This document shows, piece by piece, positions 15,622 to 23,614 of a stretch of 64,000 nt of DNA. Under the pieces are notes generated by a model. That model was given only the letters and a program-made list of their open reading frames with translations, ran no database searches and had not been told where the DNA came from. A program made the position numbers and the translations under genes. How positions within the stretch are numbered: the stretch's first letter is position 1; every line of letters begins with the position of its first letter. The stretch comes from Jiella pacifica (GTDB lineage Bacteria > Pseudomonadota > Alphaproteobacteria > Rhizobiales > Rhizobiaceae). The stretch is taken from the NCBI RefSeq assembly GCF_010500815.1, contig NZ_JAAAMG010000022.1:38213-102212 (forward strand). The letters are read 5' to 3'.

Positions 15622-17403
15622 TCAGCGCGCTGAGCCGGCCAGCGAACGTCCCGCGCTGGCAACGGGGGGCAAAACTTGGACGAGTCCGGCGCCGCAGCCC
15701 CTCGGGCACGCCTCGGAAGATCTGGAAAGGGCGGTGGCGACGAGCGCCTGGCGCGCCTCCTCGGCCGTCATCGCCGGCCGTGCGGCAACGAGGGTCGCGA
15801 CCACGGCGCTGACCAGTGGCGCCGCCATCGAGGTACCTTCCTTGAACTCGTAACCGCCGGACACGATCGACAGGATGCCGTCCGGCTGACCGTTGCGGTC
15901 GTCGTCCCGCTGGGTGTTGCCGCCAGGCGCAAGGACGTCGATCCGCGGCCCGAAATTCGAATAGGGCGAGATCGCGCCGCGGGCGTCGGAGGCGGCGACG
16001 GTGATGACGCCGGCGCAGCTTGCCGGCGACGACTGGCGGGCATCCTCGGCGCTGTTGCCGGCGGCGGCGACGACCACCGCGCCAGCCGCCAGCGCGTCGT
16101 CGACCGCCGCCTGATAGGCGGCCGGACAGGCGCCGGGCCCGCCGAGCGACATGTTGATCACCTTGGCTGGGTTCGGATTGCTCGGCACGCCGGCCACGGA
16201 CACGCCGGCTGCCCAGCGCAGCGCATCGATGATGTCGGTATCGAAGCCGCCGCATCGGCCGAGGACGCGCACTGGCACGATGCGCACGGCAACGCCGGGA
16301 AGGCCGATGCCGAGCCGGTTGTCGCCTTCGACCGCCCCGGCGATGCCGGCGACGTGCGAGCCGTGCCAGGTGCTGGCGGTGGCGGGGGATCCGGTGAAGC
16401 AGAGACCCGCAGTCGTCGCATCGCCCGGGTCGGCGGGATCGCTGTCGCGGCCGTCGCCGTCATTGGCGACGAGGTCGAGGGAGATGAAGTCGTAGCCGGG
16501 GAGGATCCTGTTTCTGGCGAGATCCTGATGACTGGCGACGAGGCCGGTGTCGATGATCGCGACAATCGGGCCGGCGGTGTCGGTCTGGCGATGCGCCGCC
16601 CGGTATGTGCGAAAGCCCGTCCCGCCGGGGAGCCTGTCAGCGGCCGCCTGCGGCGCATTGTCGAGGAGCTGCCATTGCAGCTGCGACAGCGGATCGTCCG
16701 AGAGGGCGGGGGGCGTCCCGATGTTGGCCGGTCCGCCGACCCGGCCCGAGCCGATGATGGCATCGATCGCCCCGACGTCGGGGCTCGGCGAACGGATGCC
16801 ATCGGTCGGCGGCGGACGGTCGATGCCCAAAAGCGCATTGAAACCGTCGGCGGGATTGGCGACCTGATTGGCGAAGCGCATCATGTTCGGTTCGACCGAG
16901 GCCACCTGCGGCATCTGGCGAAGCGCCGTGACGATGGCGGCTGCTTCGGGCGCAATGTTCGTGACGAAGTCGCCGGCGCCGGCCGGAACGGATGGGAAGG
17001 CGGCCCGGCCATTTTGTTCGCGGGCCGATCCGGGCAGCGCCACGACGAGACTTCGGCCGCTGCTGCCGGTTCCCGCTTCGATCGCCGCGACGACCGCATC
17101 CAACGATCCGCCGGCCGACTCGCGCTGGCGCCGTGCCGCCTCGATCCGGAGGCTTTCGCGATTTTCTCCGCTCCTGAGGGTGACGAGGACGCGGGTCGGA
17201 TCGACGAGGCGAAGCGGGGTCGTGGCCAGTGCCGGCGCTGCGCCGGGAACGATCTGCCGGCTGGCCTCGGCGAAACTCTCTTGGGCCTTCGCTGCGAAGC
17301 TGCCTTGGCCGGCCGCCAGGGTCGCTGCGAGAATGCCGACGCTCTTCAGGGCGCGGCCATGAAGGCGCCGGTCTCGAAGGGGTCTGCGATCGAACCTACG
17401 CAT
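15622..17403 (-). CDS. Secreted subtilisin-like serine protease (S8)
   Basis: A 593-residue protease with a twin-Arg-like basic N-terminus (MRRFDRRPLRDRRLHGR) before a hydrophobic signal segment. An inhibitor-I9-like pro-region follows (VLVTLRSGENRE to PQVASVEPN). The S8 catalytic domain has D285 (IIDTG), H347 (WHGSHVAG) and S525 (GTSMAAP), with the oxyanion Asn in AAAGNSAED. Extra Cys pairs suggest disulfides in the periplasm or outside. A Pro/Gly linker (about 200-245) separates the pro-region from the core. The ATG at 17403 is used because the frame upstream lies under the preceding gene. It is one of four protease-like genes in this cluster. Confidence 0.92.
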   Translation of the reverse strand: MRRFDRRPLRDRRLHGRALKSVGILAATLAAGQGSFAAKAQESFAEASRQIVPGAAPALATTPLRLVDPTRVLVTLRSGENRESLRIEAARRQRESAGGSLDAVVAAIEAGTGSSGRSLVVALPGSAREQNGRAAFPSVPAGAGDFVTNIAPEAAAIVTALRQMPQVASVEPNMMRFANQVANPADGFNALLGIDRPPPTDGIRSPSPDVGAIDAIIGSGRVGGPANIGTPPALSDDPLSQLQWQLLDNAPQAAADRLPGGTGFRTYRAAHRQTDTAGPIVAIIDTGLVASHQDLARNRILPGYDFISLDLVANDGDGRDSDPADPGDATTAGLCFTGSPATASTWHGSHVAGIAGAVEGDNRLGIGLPGVAVRIVPVRVLGRCGGFDTDIIDALRWAAGVSVAGVPSNPNPAKVINMSLGGPGACPAAYQAAVDDALAAGAVVVAAAGNSAEDARQSSPASCAGVITVAASDARGAISPYSNFGPRIDVLAPGGNTQRDDDRNGQPDGILSIVSGGYEFKEGTSMAAPLVSAVVATLVAARPAMTAEEARQALVATALSRSSEACPRGCGAGLVQVLPPVASAGRSLAGSAR

Positions 17404-17474
17404 CTGATTCAAGCTCCGAAAACGTGCGGCCAAGGCGCGGGAACGAAGGACGGAAGGCGGTTCATGGGTTCGGA

Positions 17475-17498
17475 GGCGCCCGCCGATCGGCGGGCGCC
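17475..17498. repeat. 24-bp perfect palindrome between the S8 gene and its upstream neighbour
   Basis: The 12-base arm GGCGCCCGCCGA is followed directly by its exact reverse complement. It lies 9 bases after the stop of the upstream gene and 72 bp before the S8 start. No T-run follows on the minus strand, so it is more likely an mRNA-stabilising or processing hairpin, or a protein site, than a terminator. Confidence 0.75.
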
Positions 17499-17507
17499 TT
17501 GCGTTTC

Positions 17508-18542
17508 TCAGTTCTCGCGGACGCCGAGGGCCTCGACGACGATCTCGTTCGAGCCTTGGGTCTGCGGGTCGGCGACGACGCCCATGAGCTCGAGCATCAG
17601 CCGGACGTTGCGCAGAACGCGCTGCTGGTCGGAGCGGGTCTTGTAGGAGAAGGTGATCTCCGAGAAGTCCGACTTCGAGACGTCGAGATCGAGCGCGCAC
17701 TTCCAGTAGGACATGTACTCCTCGACGGCGTTCATCTGGCGCTGCTCGAAGCCGCGGAAGGTGACGGCGAAGACGGTCGGGGGATTGTCGCAGCCCGATC
17801 CGCCGACGCCGCGACGGGGCAGAGCGGCGACGTCGCCGTCGATGGCGTCGTTGGTGCCGGCATCGTGACCGCCATCGGACGAATAGCCGCCGCCGCCGCT
17901 GCTGCGGCCGAGGAGTGCAGCAAGCTGAATGGCCAGCTTGTTGCCGGCGTTGCGGGCCAGTTTCTCGCCGTTCAGGGAGACGAACTCCTTGATACAGTGC
18001 GGATCGGCCGGCGTGCCGTTGAGGCCGGCGGCACAACCGGCAAAGGCGGTGCCCTGGGTGTCGAGGTCGAGATTGTCGCCGCCGGCGAAGCGGCCGCTGC
18101 GCACGTCGATGGCGCGATAGTTCAGTGACATCTGCAGCTTGACGATGCCGCTGTATGGGTCCGTCACGGCGCGAGCATAGATCGTGTAGGGGACGACGTA
18201 GTCCATCTGGGGATTGTCGACGGAACGCACGACCGAGATCAGTTCCTCGTCGGTGCGGCGCTGACGATCCTGCTGGTAGAAGTTCAGCGTCAGCGCGGTC
18301 TCGTCATAGACGTCGAGGCCTTGGATGCCGTACTTCTGCAGCTGCGACTGATAGGCAGGCGAATTGAGCGTCTGGTTGATCGTCGACAGCACCGCATTCT
18401 GGATGCGGTTGTTGCGCGCCAGGCTCTCCGTGTCCCAGTCCTCCTGCATGACGAGGACGTTGAGGGTGGCGGCATGCGCGGCACCGGCCAAGGTGCAAAG
18501 GCCGATCATCGCGGCGGCGGTCGTTCTTGCGAGCATCTTCAT
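17508..18542 (-). CDS. Secreted protein of unknown family (344 aa)
   Basis: A 344-residue exported protein with signal peptide MKMLARTTAAAMIGLCTLAGAAHA-like ending at AHA-ATL. Two alpha/beta halves are separated by a Gly/Ser/Asp-rich linker (GRSSGGGGYSSDGGHDAG, about residues 225-245). The C-terminal part (TVFAVTFRGFEQRQMNAVEE to SFSEITFSYKTR) looks like a small ferredoxin-fold domain seen in bacterial surface-assembly proteins, but I cannot name it. Four Cys occur after the linker or near it. The ATG at 18542 has GGAGAG 6 bases upstream. It sits between an OmpA-domain gene and the subtilisin gene, all co-oriented, so an envelope role with them is likely. Confidence 0.85.
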   Translation of the reverse strand: MKMLARTTAAAMIGLCTLAGAAHAATLNVLVMQEDWDTESLARNNRIQNAVLSTINQTLNSPAYQSQLQKYGIQGLDVYDETALTLNFYQQDRQRRTDEELISVVRSVDNPQMDYVVPYTIYARAVTDPYSGIVKLQMSLNYRAIDVRSGRFAGGDNLDLDTQGTAFAGCAAGLNGTPADPHCIKEFVSLNGEKLARNAGNKLAIQLAALLGRSSGGGGYSSDGGHDAGTNDAIDGDVAALPRRGVGGSGCDNPPTVFAVTFRGFEQRQMNAVEEYMSYWKCALDLDVSKSDFSEITFSYKTRSDQQRVLRNVRLMLELMGVVADPQTQGSNEIVVEALGVREN

Positions 18543-18647
18543 CGGGGCTCTCCGGTTCCTTGTCATTGGTTCTGAGGGATGGGGGGATCGGCTGCTCGGC
18601 AAGGTGCCGGGCGGCTCAGTCTGGTGGTGGTTCGTCGTGCCCCTCCC

Positions 18648-19682
18648 TCAATTTTCGATCGCCGAGTTCTGGTCGGCGGCGGGATTGGCCGGGGGAGAGA
18701 CCGCCGGCGTCGCCGTGTCGGCCTTCGGCGCGGGCTCTGGTGCCTCCGCGGCGATCGGCTCCGGCGATGGCTGCGTGCCTTCGCCGGAAACGTCGCTGCA
18801 GGGAACCGGGGTCGGGCGATTGCCGAAGTCGTCGAGGCCGGTGTCGGCCGGCCGCGGGTCGGCAATTCCTTCCGTCCCCGCGCAGTCGTCGGCAACGGCC
18901 GGCGGGGGAGCCGCGGCGCCGTATTGGGCGAGGCCGAGATCCTCGGCACTGGGCGCCGGGCCCTTGTGGTAGGTGGCGCGCGGCGCCTCGAAGCGCTCGG
19001 CCGTCGGCCCGGAATAGCCGTCCTCGATCAGGGTGATCTCGACGCGGCGGTTGATGCCGTCGCGGGGCCGGCGACGATCGGCAAGGCGCGTCTCGCCGAA
19101 GCCGACGACGATCAGCCGGTCAGGATCGACGCGGAAATTCTTCACCAGATAGCGTTTGGCCGAAAGCGCCCGGCTTTCCGAAAGCCACTGGTTGTAGGCG
19201 TCCTTGCCGGCGGCGTCGGTGTGGCCGGCGATGAGGTACTGGCTGCCTTCGAGCTCGCTTGCCTCCAGGGCGTAGCCGAGATCGTCGAGGACCTCCGCCG
19301 TTTCCCGGGTGATGTCGAAGCTGTCGAAATCGTAGTAGACGGCCAGGTCGACGGAATGGTTGTAGTTCAGAATGACCTTCTTCATGCCGTCCCGGCCGGG
19401 AAGCGGGATCTCCATCTGGATGATCCGGTTGGCGTAGGCGGCGTCGTCATAGCGGCTGCGGGCGGCGGGGCGCAGGGTCTTGATGATGCGCTCGGCCCGC
19501 TCCGTCATCTGATGCGGCTTTGTCTGTTGGGCGAGAGCGACCGATCCGATGCCGAAGGCCGATGGCGCCGCCGAAGCCATCATCGCCGCCAGAAGCAGCC
19601 GCGCCAGCGCGCTCGCGCGCGGTGCACCGGGCTTTGCCGGGTCCTCGCCGCTTCCGATTGTCGAACCCGTCATCCTTGCCAT
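18648..19682 (-). CDS. OmpA-family peptidoglycan-binding protein
   Basis: A 344-residue exported protein with a signal segment LARLLLAAMMASAAPSAFG. The OmpA_C domain (about residues 105-215) holds VYYDFDSFDITRETAEVLDD, the diaminopimelate-binding GHTDAAGKDAYNQWLSESRA, and GFGETRLADRRRPRDGINRR. A Pro/Ala-rich tail containing two Cys runs to the C-terminus. Such proteins anchor outer-membrane or secreted complexes to peptidoglycan. There is no beta-barrel. The start could instead be nine bases downstream. It lies 71 bp after the trypsin-like protease gene. Confidence 0.9.
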   Translation of the reverse strand: MARMTGSTIGSGEDPAKPGAPRASALARLLLAAMMASAAPSAFGIGSVALAQQTKPHQMTERAERIIKTLRPAARSRYDDAAYANRIIQMEIPLPGRDGMKKVILNYNHSVDLAVYYDFDSFDITRETAEVLDDLGYALEASELEGSQYLIAGHTDAAGKDAYNQWLSESRALSAKRYLVKNFRVDPDRLIVVGFGETRLADRRRPRDGINRRVEITLIEDGYSGPTAERFEAPRATYHKGPAPSAEDLGLAQYGAAAPPPAVADDCAGTEGIADPRPADTGLDDFGNRPTPVPCSDVSGEGTQPSPEPIAAEAPEPAPKADTATPAVSPPANPAADQNSAIEN

Positions 19683-19753
19683 TGTCCTCAGCCTTTTGAT
19701 GCGGTTGATCGGTCGTTTCTCGAAGTGGAAGGGCTAGAGCGCTTCCAGCGGCC

Positions 19754-20821
19754 TCACTGGCCGAGAATGTCATTGTATGGTTTGGCCGAGCCGGTGCCGC
19801 CGATCACCTCGTTCTGGCTCGCGCCGAAGGCCGGCTGCGGGGTAATGGCCGGGTCAGCGGCGGCCGGTTGGCGGGCAACGGCCGCCGATGTCGTGGAGGT
19901 GCCCGACGATGATGCCGGGGCAGCGGCCGCCACGGGCGCGGAGGCGTCGCCGCCCGATGCCGGAGGCAGGTGGAGGAAGGCGCTTTCGCCGATGATGTCG
20001 ACGGTGTTCGAGCCCTCGTTGAAGCTCGACGGATCGTTTTCGTTCAGGCCGCCCGAGTGGTGGATGCCGACCACCTGCCGGTCCGAATTGAAGATCAGGG
20101 CGCCGGAGGAGCCGGGCAGCGTGTCGCAGCGATGCCGCAGGAGCGGACCGTCCTCCTGCTTGTCGGCGGCATAGCAGCGGAACTGCGTCATCATCTTCGG
20201 CTGGCCGGCCGGATGGTGGACGATGGTGAGGCGTTCCAGCGGTCGCGACCGTTCGCGCGAAAACGGCACCGGCAGGATATCGGCCGGAGGCGGACCGGCA
20301 AGGCGCGACAGGGAATAGTCGAGCTTCGGATCGTTCTCGACCGGGGCCGTGTCCACCGGGATGCGGATCGTCTGGCTGTCGGGGCCGTAATAGTCGAGCA
20401 GCAGCGAGGCCTCGAGCACCTTGCCGGAAAAGCCTGGAATGCAGTGGTAGTTGGTCAGAACCAGATTGCCTTCGACGATCGTCGCGGTGCAGGTGGAGAG
20501 GAATTCCTTGCCGTTCTCCTCGACCTTCAGATCGAGCCGCCCGATGGCTCGCGAAAGCCGGCGCATCGGATCGTCGTCGCGCAACAGGCCGATCGGCTCG
20601 AAGACGTTCTGCCGGTCGACGACGTCGCGGGCGGCGTCGCCGAGCGACTGGCGGAGCGGCAGGACGACCTTGCCGTAATCCTCCACCGGCAGCTTGAAGT
20701 CGATCGCCGACGCGTTCGAGGCGAAGACCACCGTGCCGAGCATCGCGGCGGTGAGGAAGGCAGCGAGGCGGCGCTTGCGGGCATTGCCGGACCGGCAGGG
20801 TTCGTCGAAGGGGCGTGCCAT
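19754..20821 (-). CDS. Secreted trypsin-like serine protease (S1)
   Basis: A 355-residue exported protease. The signal peptide is RLAAFLTAAMLGTVVFASNASA. The chymotrypsin-fold domain has H126 (LTNYHCIPG), D168 (PKLDYSL) and S239 (LPGSSGAL). A disulfide is likely between Cys of CTATIVEG and the HC pair. An Ala/Ser/Pro-rich tail (about 280-340) ends in KPYNDILGQ, which resembles the NxAILGG motif at the mature N-termini of other cluster proteins. GAGGAAACC lies 5 bases before the ATG, which is 11 bp after the upstream gene's stop, so the two are coupled. The substrate is unknown; cleavage of the caspase or subtilisin zymogen is one possibility. Confidence 0.9.
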   Translation of the reverse strand: MARPFDEPCRSGNARKRRLAAFLTAAMLGTVVFASNASAIDFKLPVEDYGKVVLPLRQSLGDAARDVVDRQNVFEPIGLLRDDDPMRRLSRAIGRLDLKVEENGKEFLSTCTATIVEGNLVLTNYHCIPGFSGKVLEASLLLDYYGPDSQTIRIPVDTAPVENDPKLDYSLSRLAGPPPADILPVPFSRERSRPLERLTIVHHPAGQPKMMTQFRCYAADKQEDGPLLRHRCDTLPGSSGALIFNSDRQVVGIHHSGGLNENDPSSFNEGSNTVDIIGESAFLHLPPASGGDASAPVAAAAPASSSGTSTTSAAVARQPAAADPAITPQPAFGASQNEVIGGTGSAKPYNDILGQ

Positions 20822-20832
20822 TGCAGGTTTCC

Positions 20833-21567
20833 TCAGCTTCCGGGTTTGCTTTTGTTGACCAGCCTCAGCGAGAAGCTCTCGACGGTCGGGGAGGCGGCGT
20901 CGATCTCGTCGTCCCACACCGCCTCGACCTTGATCGTCAGGGCCTTGACGTCGAGCGGCCGGATCGGCGTCATGATCTCGCGGCCAGGACCGAGCGCGAT
21001 GCCGGAATTCAGCCGGCTGTCCGAAACGATGGCGACCGTCTTCAGCTCTTCGCCGACGCGCACCACGACCGTCCGCCGGTCCGAATCGTTGCGGACGCCG
21101 AGAAGGCAGAGTTCGCCGAGATCGAAGTCCAGCGTGCCGTCGACGTTCGGGCTGTGGCGGACCCTCGTCGACGGGCGGACATCGAAGAGAACGTCCTGGC
21201 ACTTTTCGCCCGGCAGCGGGTGCACCGAGATCACCGAGAGGTTCTCGACCGGGTGCGCGCTGTTCAACCAGCGCTCGTCGTTGCCGGGACGGATCGGAGC
21301 GGCTGGCGCGGCCTGTTCCTGCGCTGGGACGTTCGCCTGCTGTCCAGCCGTGCTGGGAAAGGGCGAGGAGTGAAGGCCGGGCGTACCGGCGTCCTCGACT
21401 GCGGCCGGCGTTTCGCCGCCGAGAATGGCGTTGACGTCGCTCTGCGCAAGCGCCGGGAGCGAGAGGCACGGCGAGAGGCACGCGAGGAGGCTGGCGAGAC
21501 CGGCGGAGATGGTCCGCAGCCGGCGCGACCGGACGGAACGCCTATCGGAGCGGTATCCTGCGGTCAT
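20833..21567 (-). CDS. Secreted protein of unknown family with NAILGG motif (244 aa)
   Basis: A 244-residue exported protein. The signal peptide ends SLPALAQ and the mature chain starts SDVNAILGGETP. A Pro/Ala-rich linker follows, then a beta-rich domain (PVENLSVISVHPLPGEKCQD to ESFSLRLVNKSKPG) that looks immunoglobulin-like, with a Cys in GELCLLGVRND. I do not recognise the family. GGGAGA lies about 12 bases before the ATG at 21567. The gene is followed after 11 bp by the trypsin-like protease gene, so it may encode a partner, chaperone or inhibitor of that protease. That is inferred from the coupling only. Confidence 0.85.
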   Translation of the reverse strand: MTAGYRSDRRSVRSRRLRTISAGLASLLACLSPCLSLPALAQSDVNAILGGETPAAVEDAGTPGLHSSPFPSTAGQQANVPAQEQAAPAAPIRPGNDERWLNSAHPVENLSVISVHPLPGEKCQDVLFDVRPSTRVRHSPNVDGTLDFDLGELCLLGVRNDSDRRTVVVRVGEELKTVAIVSDSRLNSGIALGPGREIMTPIRPLDVKALTIKVEAVWDDEIDAASPTVESFSLRLVNKSKPGS

Positions 21568-21607
21568 GCCGATTTTCCCATCTCCCAGGTTGCCGGAAGC
21601 CGGCCGT

Positions 21608-22885
21608 TTATCTGATCGCGATCGAAACCTGGCTTTCCTGTCCGCTGGAATCGCGCGTCCTCGCGTCGGCCTCGATCCGGGTCGGCGTTCGGGCAAAGTA
21701 GAGAAGTGTGGCCTCGCCGGACGACAGGTCCCCGCCGGACAAGACAGAGGCCCCGCCCGGGATGGCGAGACTGGTCAGCCGAGCATCGACGAAAAGCTTC
21801 TGCGCCTGGTCCGAGAGGTTGCGCAGCCTGATGCCGCAGAGCCCCTCGCTCGCTTTCAGCGTGAAGCCGCCCGCGACACGACTGGCCGGCTCGACCGCCA
21901 ACTGTCCGCCGGTGTAGATTTTTTCCTGACATGCCGCTCTGGTCTCCGCATAGAGCCCGTCCACCGCGAGATTGTCGGTCGCAGTGATGGTGGCCCGTTC
22001 GGGCTGGTGACCCGTATCGAGAGCGGGAGTGGAATGCTCAGAGAAGAAAAGCGCGCTGCCGGCGGCGAGTGCGAGGAGGGCGGTGCCGCCGCCGAGGCCG
22101 AGGATCAGGCGGCCGCGCTCCGATCGGATGCTCCGGCCGGCTTCGGTGGAACCGCCTGATGCAGCGCTGCGGCCATCCGGTGCATGTCGCGTGTCGGCGG
22201 TCCCGTCTTCGACGAGATCCGGTGAACCGCCGTCCATCTCGATGCCGAATGCCGCCAGCACATCTGCCAGCGAGGCGGCGACCGTCAGCTCGGCGCCGAA
22301 TTCGGCGGCGAAGGCCTCGATCTCTCCGCGCTCTTGCCGGTGTTGCGGCGGCGGAACGACCATCACCGCCTTCAGCCCATTGGCCGCGGCTTCGCAAAAC
22401 AGCGGCCGCGACAGTTCGAGCTTCAGCGGGACGTGGTAGTCGGCGGTCTGGGGATTGAGATCCGCATCGACCATCCCGGTCGCCCAGACGAGCGTCGGAT
22501 CGCGTTCGTCCAATCGCCCGGCGGCCTCGACCAGATGGGCGATGAGCACGGGCAATTCCCAGGATCGACCGCAGTCGAGCCCGTCGGAAAGGCTGAGTTC
22601 GGTGGAGGGCAGGTCCGTCACGACGAGGCGCAGCGGGCCGTTGACGAAGCGGTGGTAGTCCGAGGAAAGGGCGAGGGGGCGGAAGTCGCCGGCGATCGCC
22701 ATGTAACTCGCGGGAACCCGCGGACGGCGCTTGATGGCCCGGAGCTCGACCGGCTTGGCCGTTGTCGGAATGATGACACGCATACACTTTCGCGCGTTGC
22801 CGTTCGCCGCGAAACGCGCCGCATCGAAAACGGGGTCGGAAGCCGGACTGTGCGCGAATTGACGCAGGGTTTCAAGCGCTCGCAT
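21608..22885 (-). CDS. Single-pass membrane protein with Lon-protease-like domain (425 aa)
   Basis: A 425-residue protein without a signal peptide. Residues about 60-215 resemble the Lon/S16 fold: DGLDCGRSWELPVL (S108 at the place of the Lon Ser), VWATGMVDADLN (compare AMTGEITL), then VPLKLELS, EAAANGLKAVMVVP (compare LAAHRGGIKTVLIP) and ELTVAASLADVLAAFGI. K155 is near, but not clearly at, the dyad Lys. A linker leads to one transmembrane helix (259-281) and a periplasmic beta domain (290-425). A shorter start at 22783 is possible. This would link cytosolic sensing or proteolysis to the exported proteins encoded next to it. Confidence 0.75.
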   Translation of the reverse strand: MRALETLRQFAHSPASDPVFDAARFAANGNARKCMRVIIPTTAKPVELRAIKRRPRVPASYMAIAGDFRPLALSSDYHRFVNGPLRLVVTDLPSTELSLSDGLDCGRSWELPVLIAHLVEAAGRLDERDPTLVWATGMVDADLNPQTADYHVPLKLELSRPLFCEAAANGLKAVMVVPPPQHRQERGEIEAFAAEFGAELTVAASLADVLAAFGIEMDGGSPDLVEDGTADTRHAPDGRSAASGGSTEAGRSIRSERGRLILGLGGGTALLALAAGSALFFSEHSTPALDTGHQPERATITATDNLAVDGLYAETRAACQEKIYTGGQLAVEPASRVAGGFTLKASEGLCGIRLRNLSDQAQKLFVDARLTSLAIPGGASVLSGGDLSSGEATLLYFARTPTRIEADARTRDSSGQESQVSIAIR

Positions 22886-22968
22886 CCGGTTCGTCTCGAT
22901 ACCTTCCTCGCAGCTCTCCCGCCAGACAACTCAAGTTCCGGAGAGAAAACGCGGCGATTTCATTTCAC

Positions 22969-23508
22969 TTACGAAAGATAGATCTCCGTCTTGGGATCCT
23001 TCAGGAGTTCGATCGTTCGGAAGTTGTCGGCTGCTCCGGGGTCGAGCCCGATCTGCAGGACGCCCCCGATAGAATTACCTAAGGGAATGTCGAGTGACAA
23101 TCTCTTTTCTTCGTGGATCAAGGTAAGGTGACGGGGCAACTCACCGGCCGCATTGGGAGAAACGATCACGAAGCAGGCGTCGCTCTCCTCGACGAGCTCG
23201 AGCCGGAAGCCGCCGATGGTTCGGGCGACGTCGGTTTCGGTGCTGGCGGCGCGGGCGACCGTCGAGAAGGCGAGGCTTCGGCCCTGGAGATACTGTCGCC
23301 GCAGCCGCAGCAGCCCGAGCGGGATCGGCGTCCCGGGTGTCTCGCTCGCCTGCCCGGCCAGAAACGCGGCGACGTCGAGACGGCCGGCGCCCTCGGCTCT
23401 TTCGGCGCCATGCCCCGCAAGATCGCGGGTGGCGCGGCGATCGACGAAGCGGCGTTCGGCCTCCATGAGAAGCTCCGGTGATGTGATCGGGGGGAGGCGG
23501 ATTGTCAC
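22969..23508 (-). CDS. Uncharacterised cytosolic protein (179 aa)
   Basis: A 179-residue protein, no signal or transmembrane segment, opening VTIRLPPITSPELLMEAERR. A beta-rich second half runs GFRLELVEESDACFVIVS, EEKRLSLDIPLGN and GGVLQIGLDPG. The GTG start at 23508 has AGGG about 9 bases upstream and avoids overlap with the preceding gene; a later Met 15 codons in is less likely. I recognise no family. It lies between two other leaderless proteins (the 494-residue protein and the Lon-like membrane protein), so these three may form the cytosolic arm of the cluster. Confidence 0.75.
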   Translation of the reverse strand: MTIRLPPITSPELLMEAERRFVDRRATRDLAGHGAERAEGAGRLDVAAFLAGQASETPGTPIPLGLLRLRRQYLQGRSLAFSTVARAASTETDVARTIGGFRLELVEESDACFVIVSPNAAGELPRHLTLIHEEKRLSLDIPLGNSIGGVLQIGLDPGAADNFRTIELLKDPKTEIYLS

Positions 23509-23614
23509 TGCATTATCCCTTTCAGCATGGTCCTCTGCGGGACCTTCGGTCTCCGGCGGAACGGTCGTCTTTGCAGCCGCCGCGTCGGCAGGTCGGCCGC
23601 CGGCGGCGAAGAAT

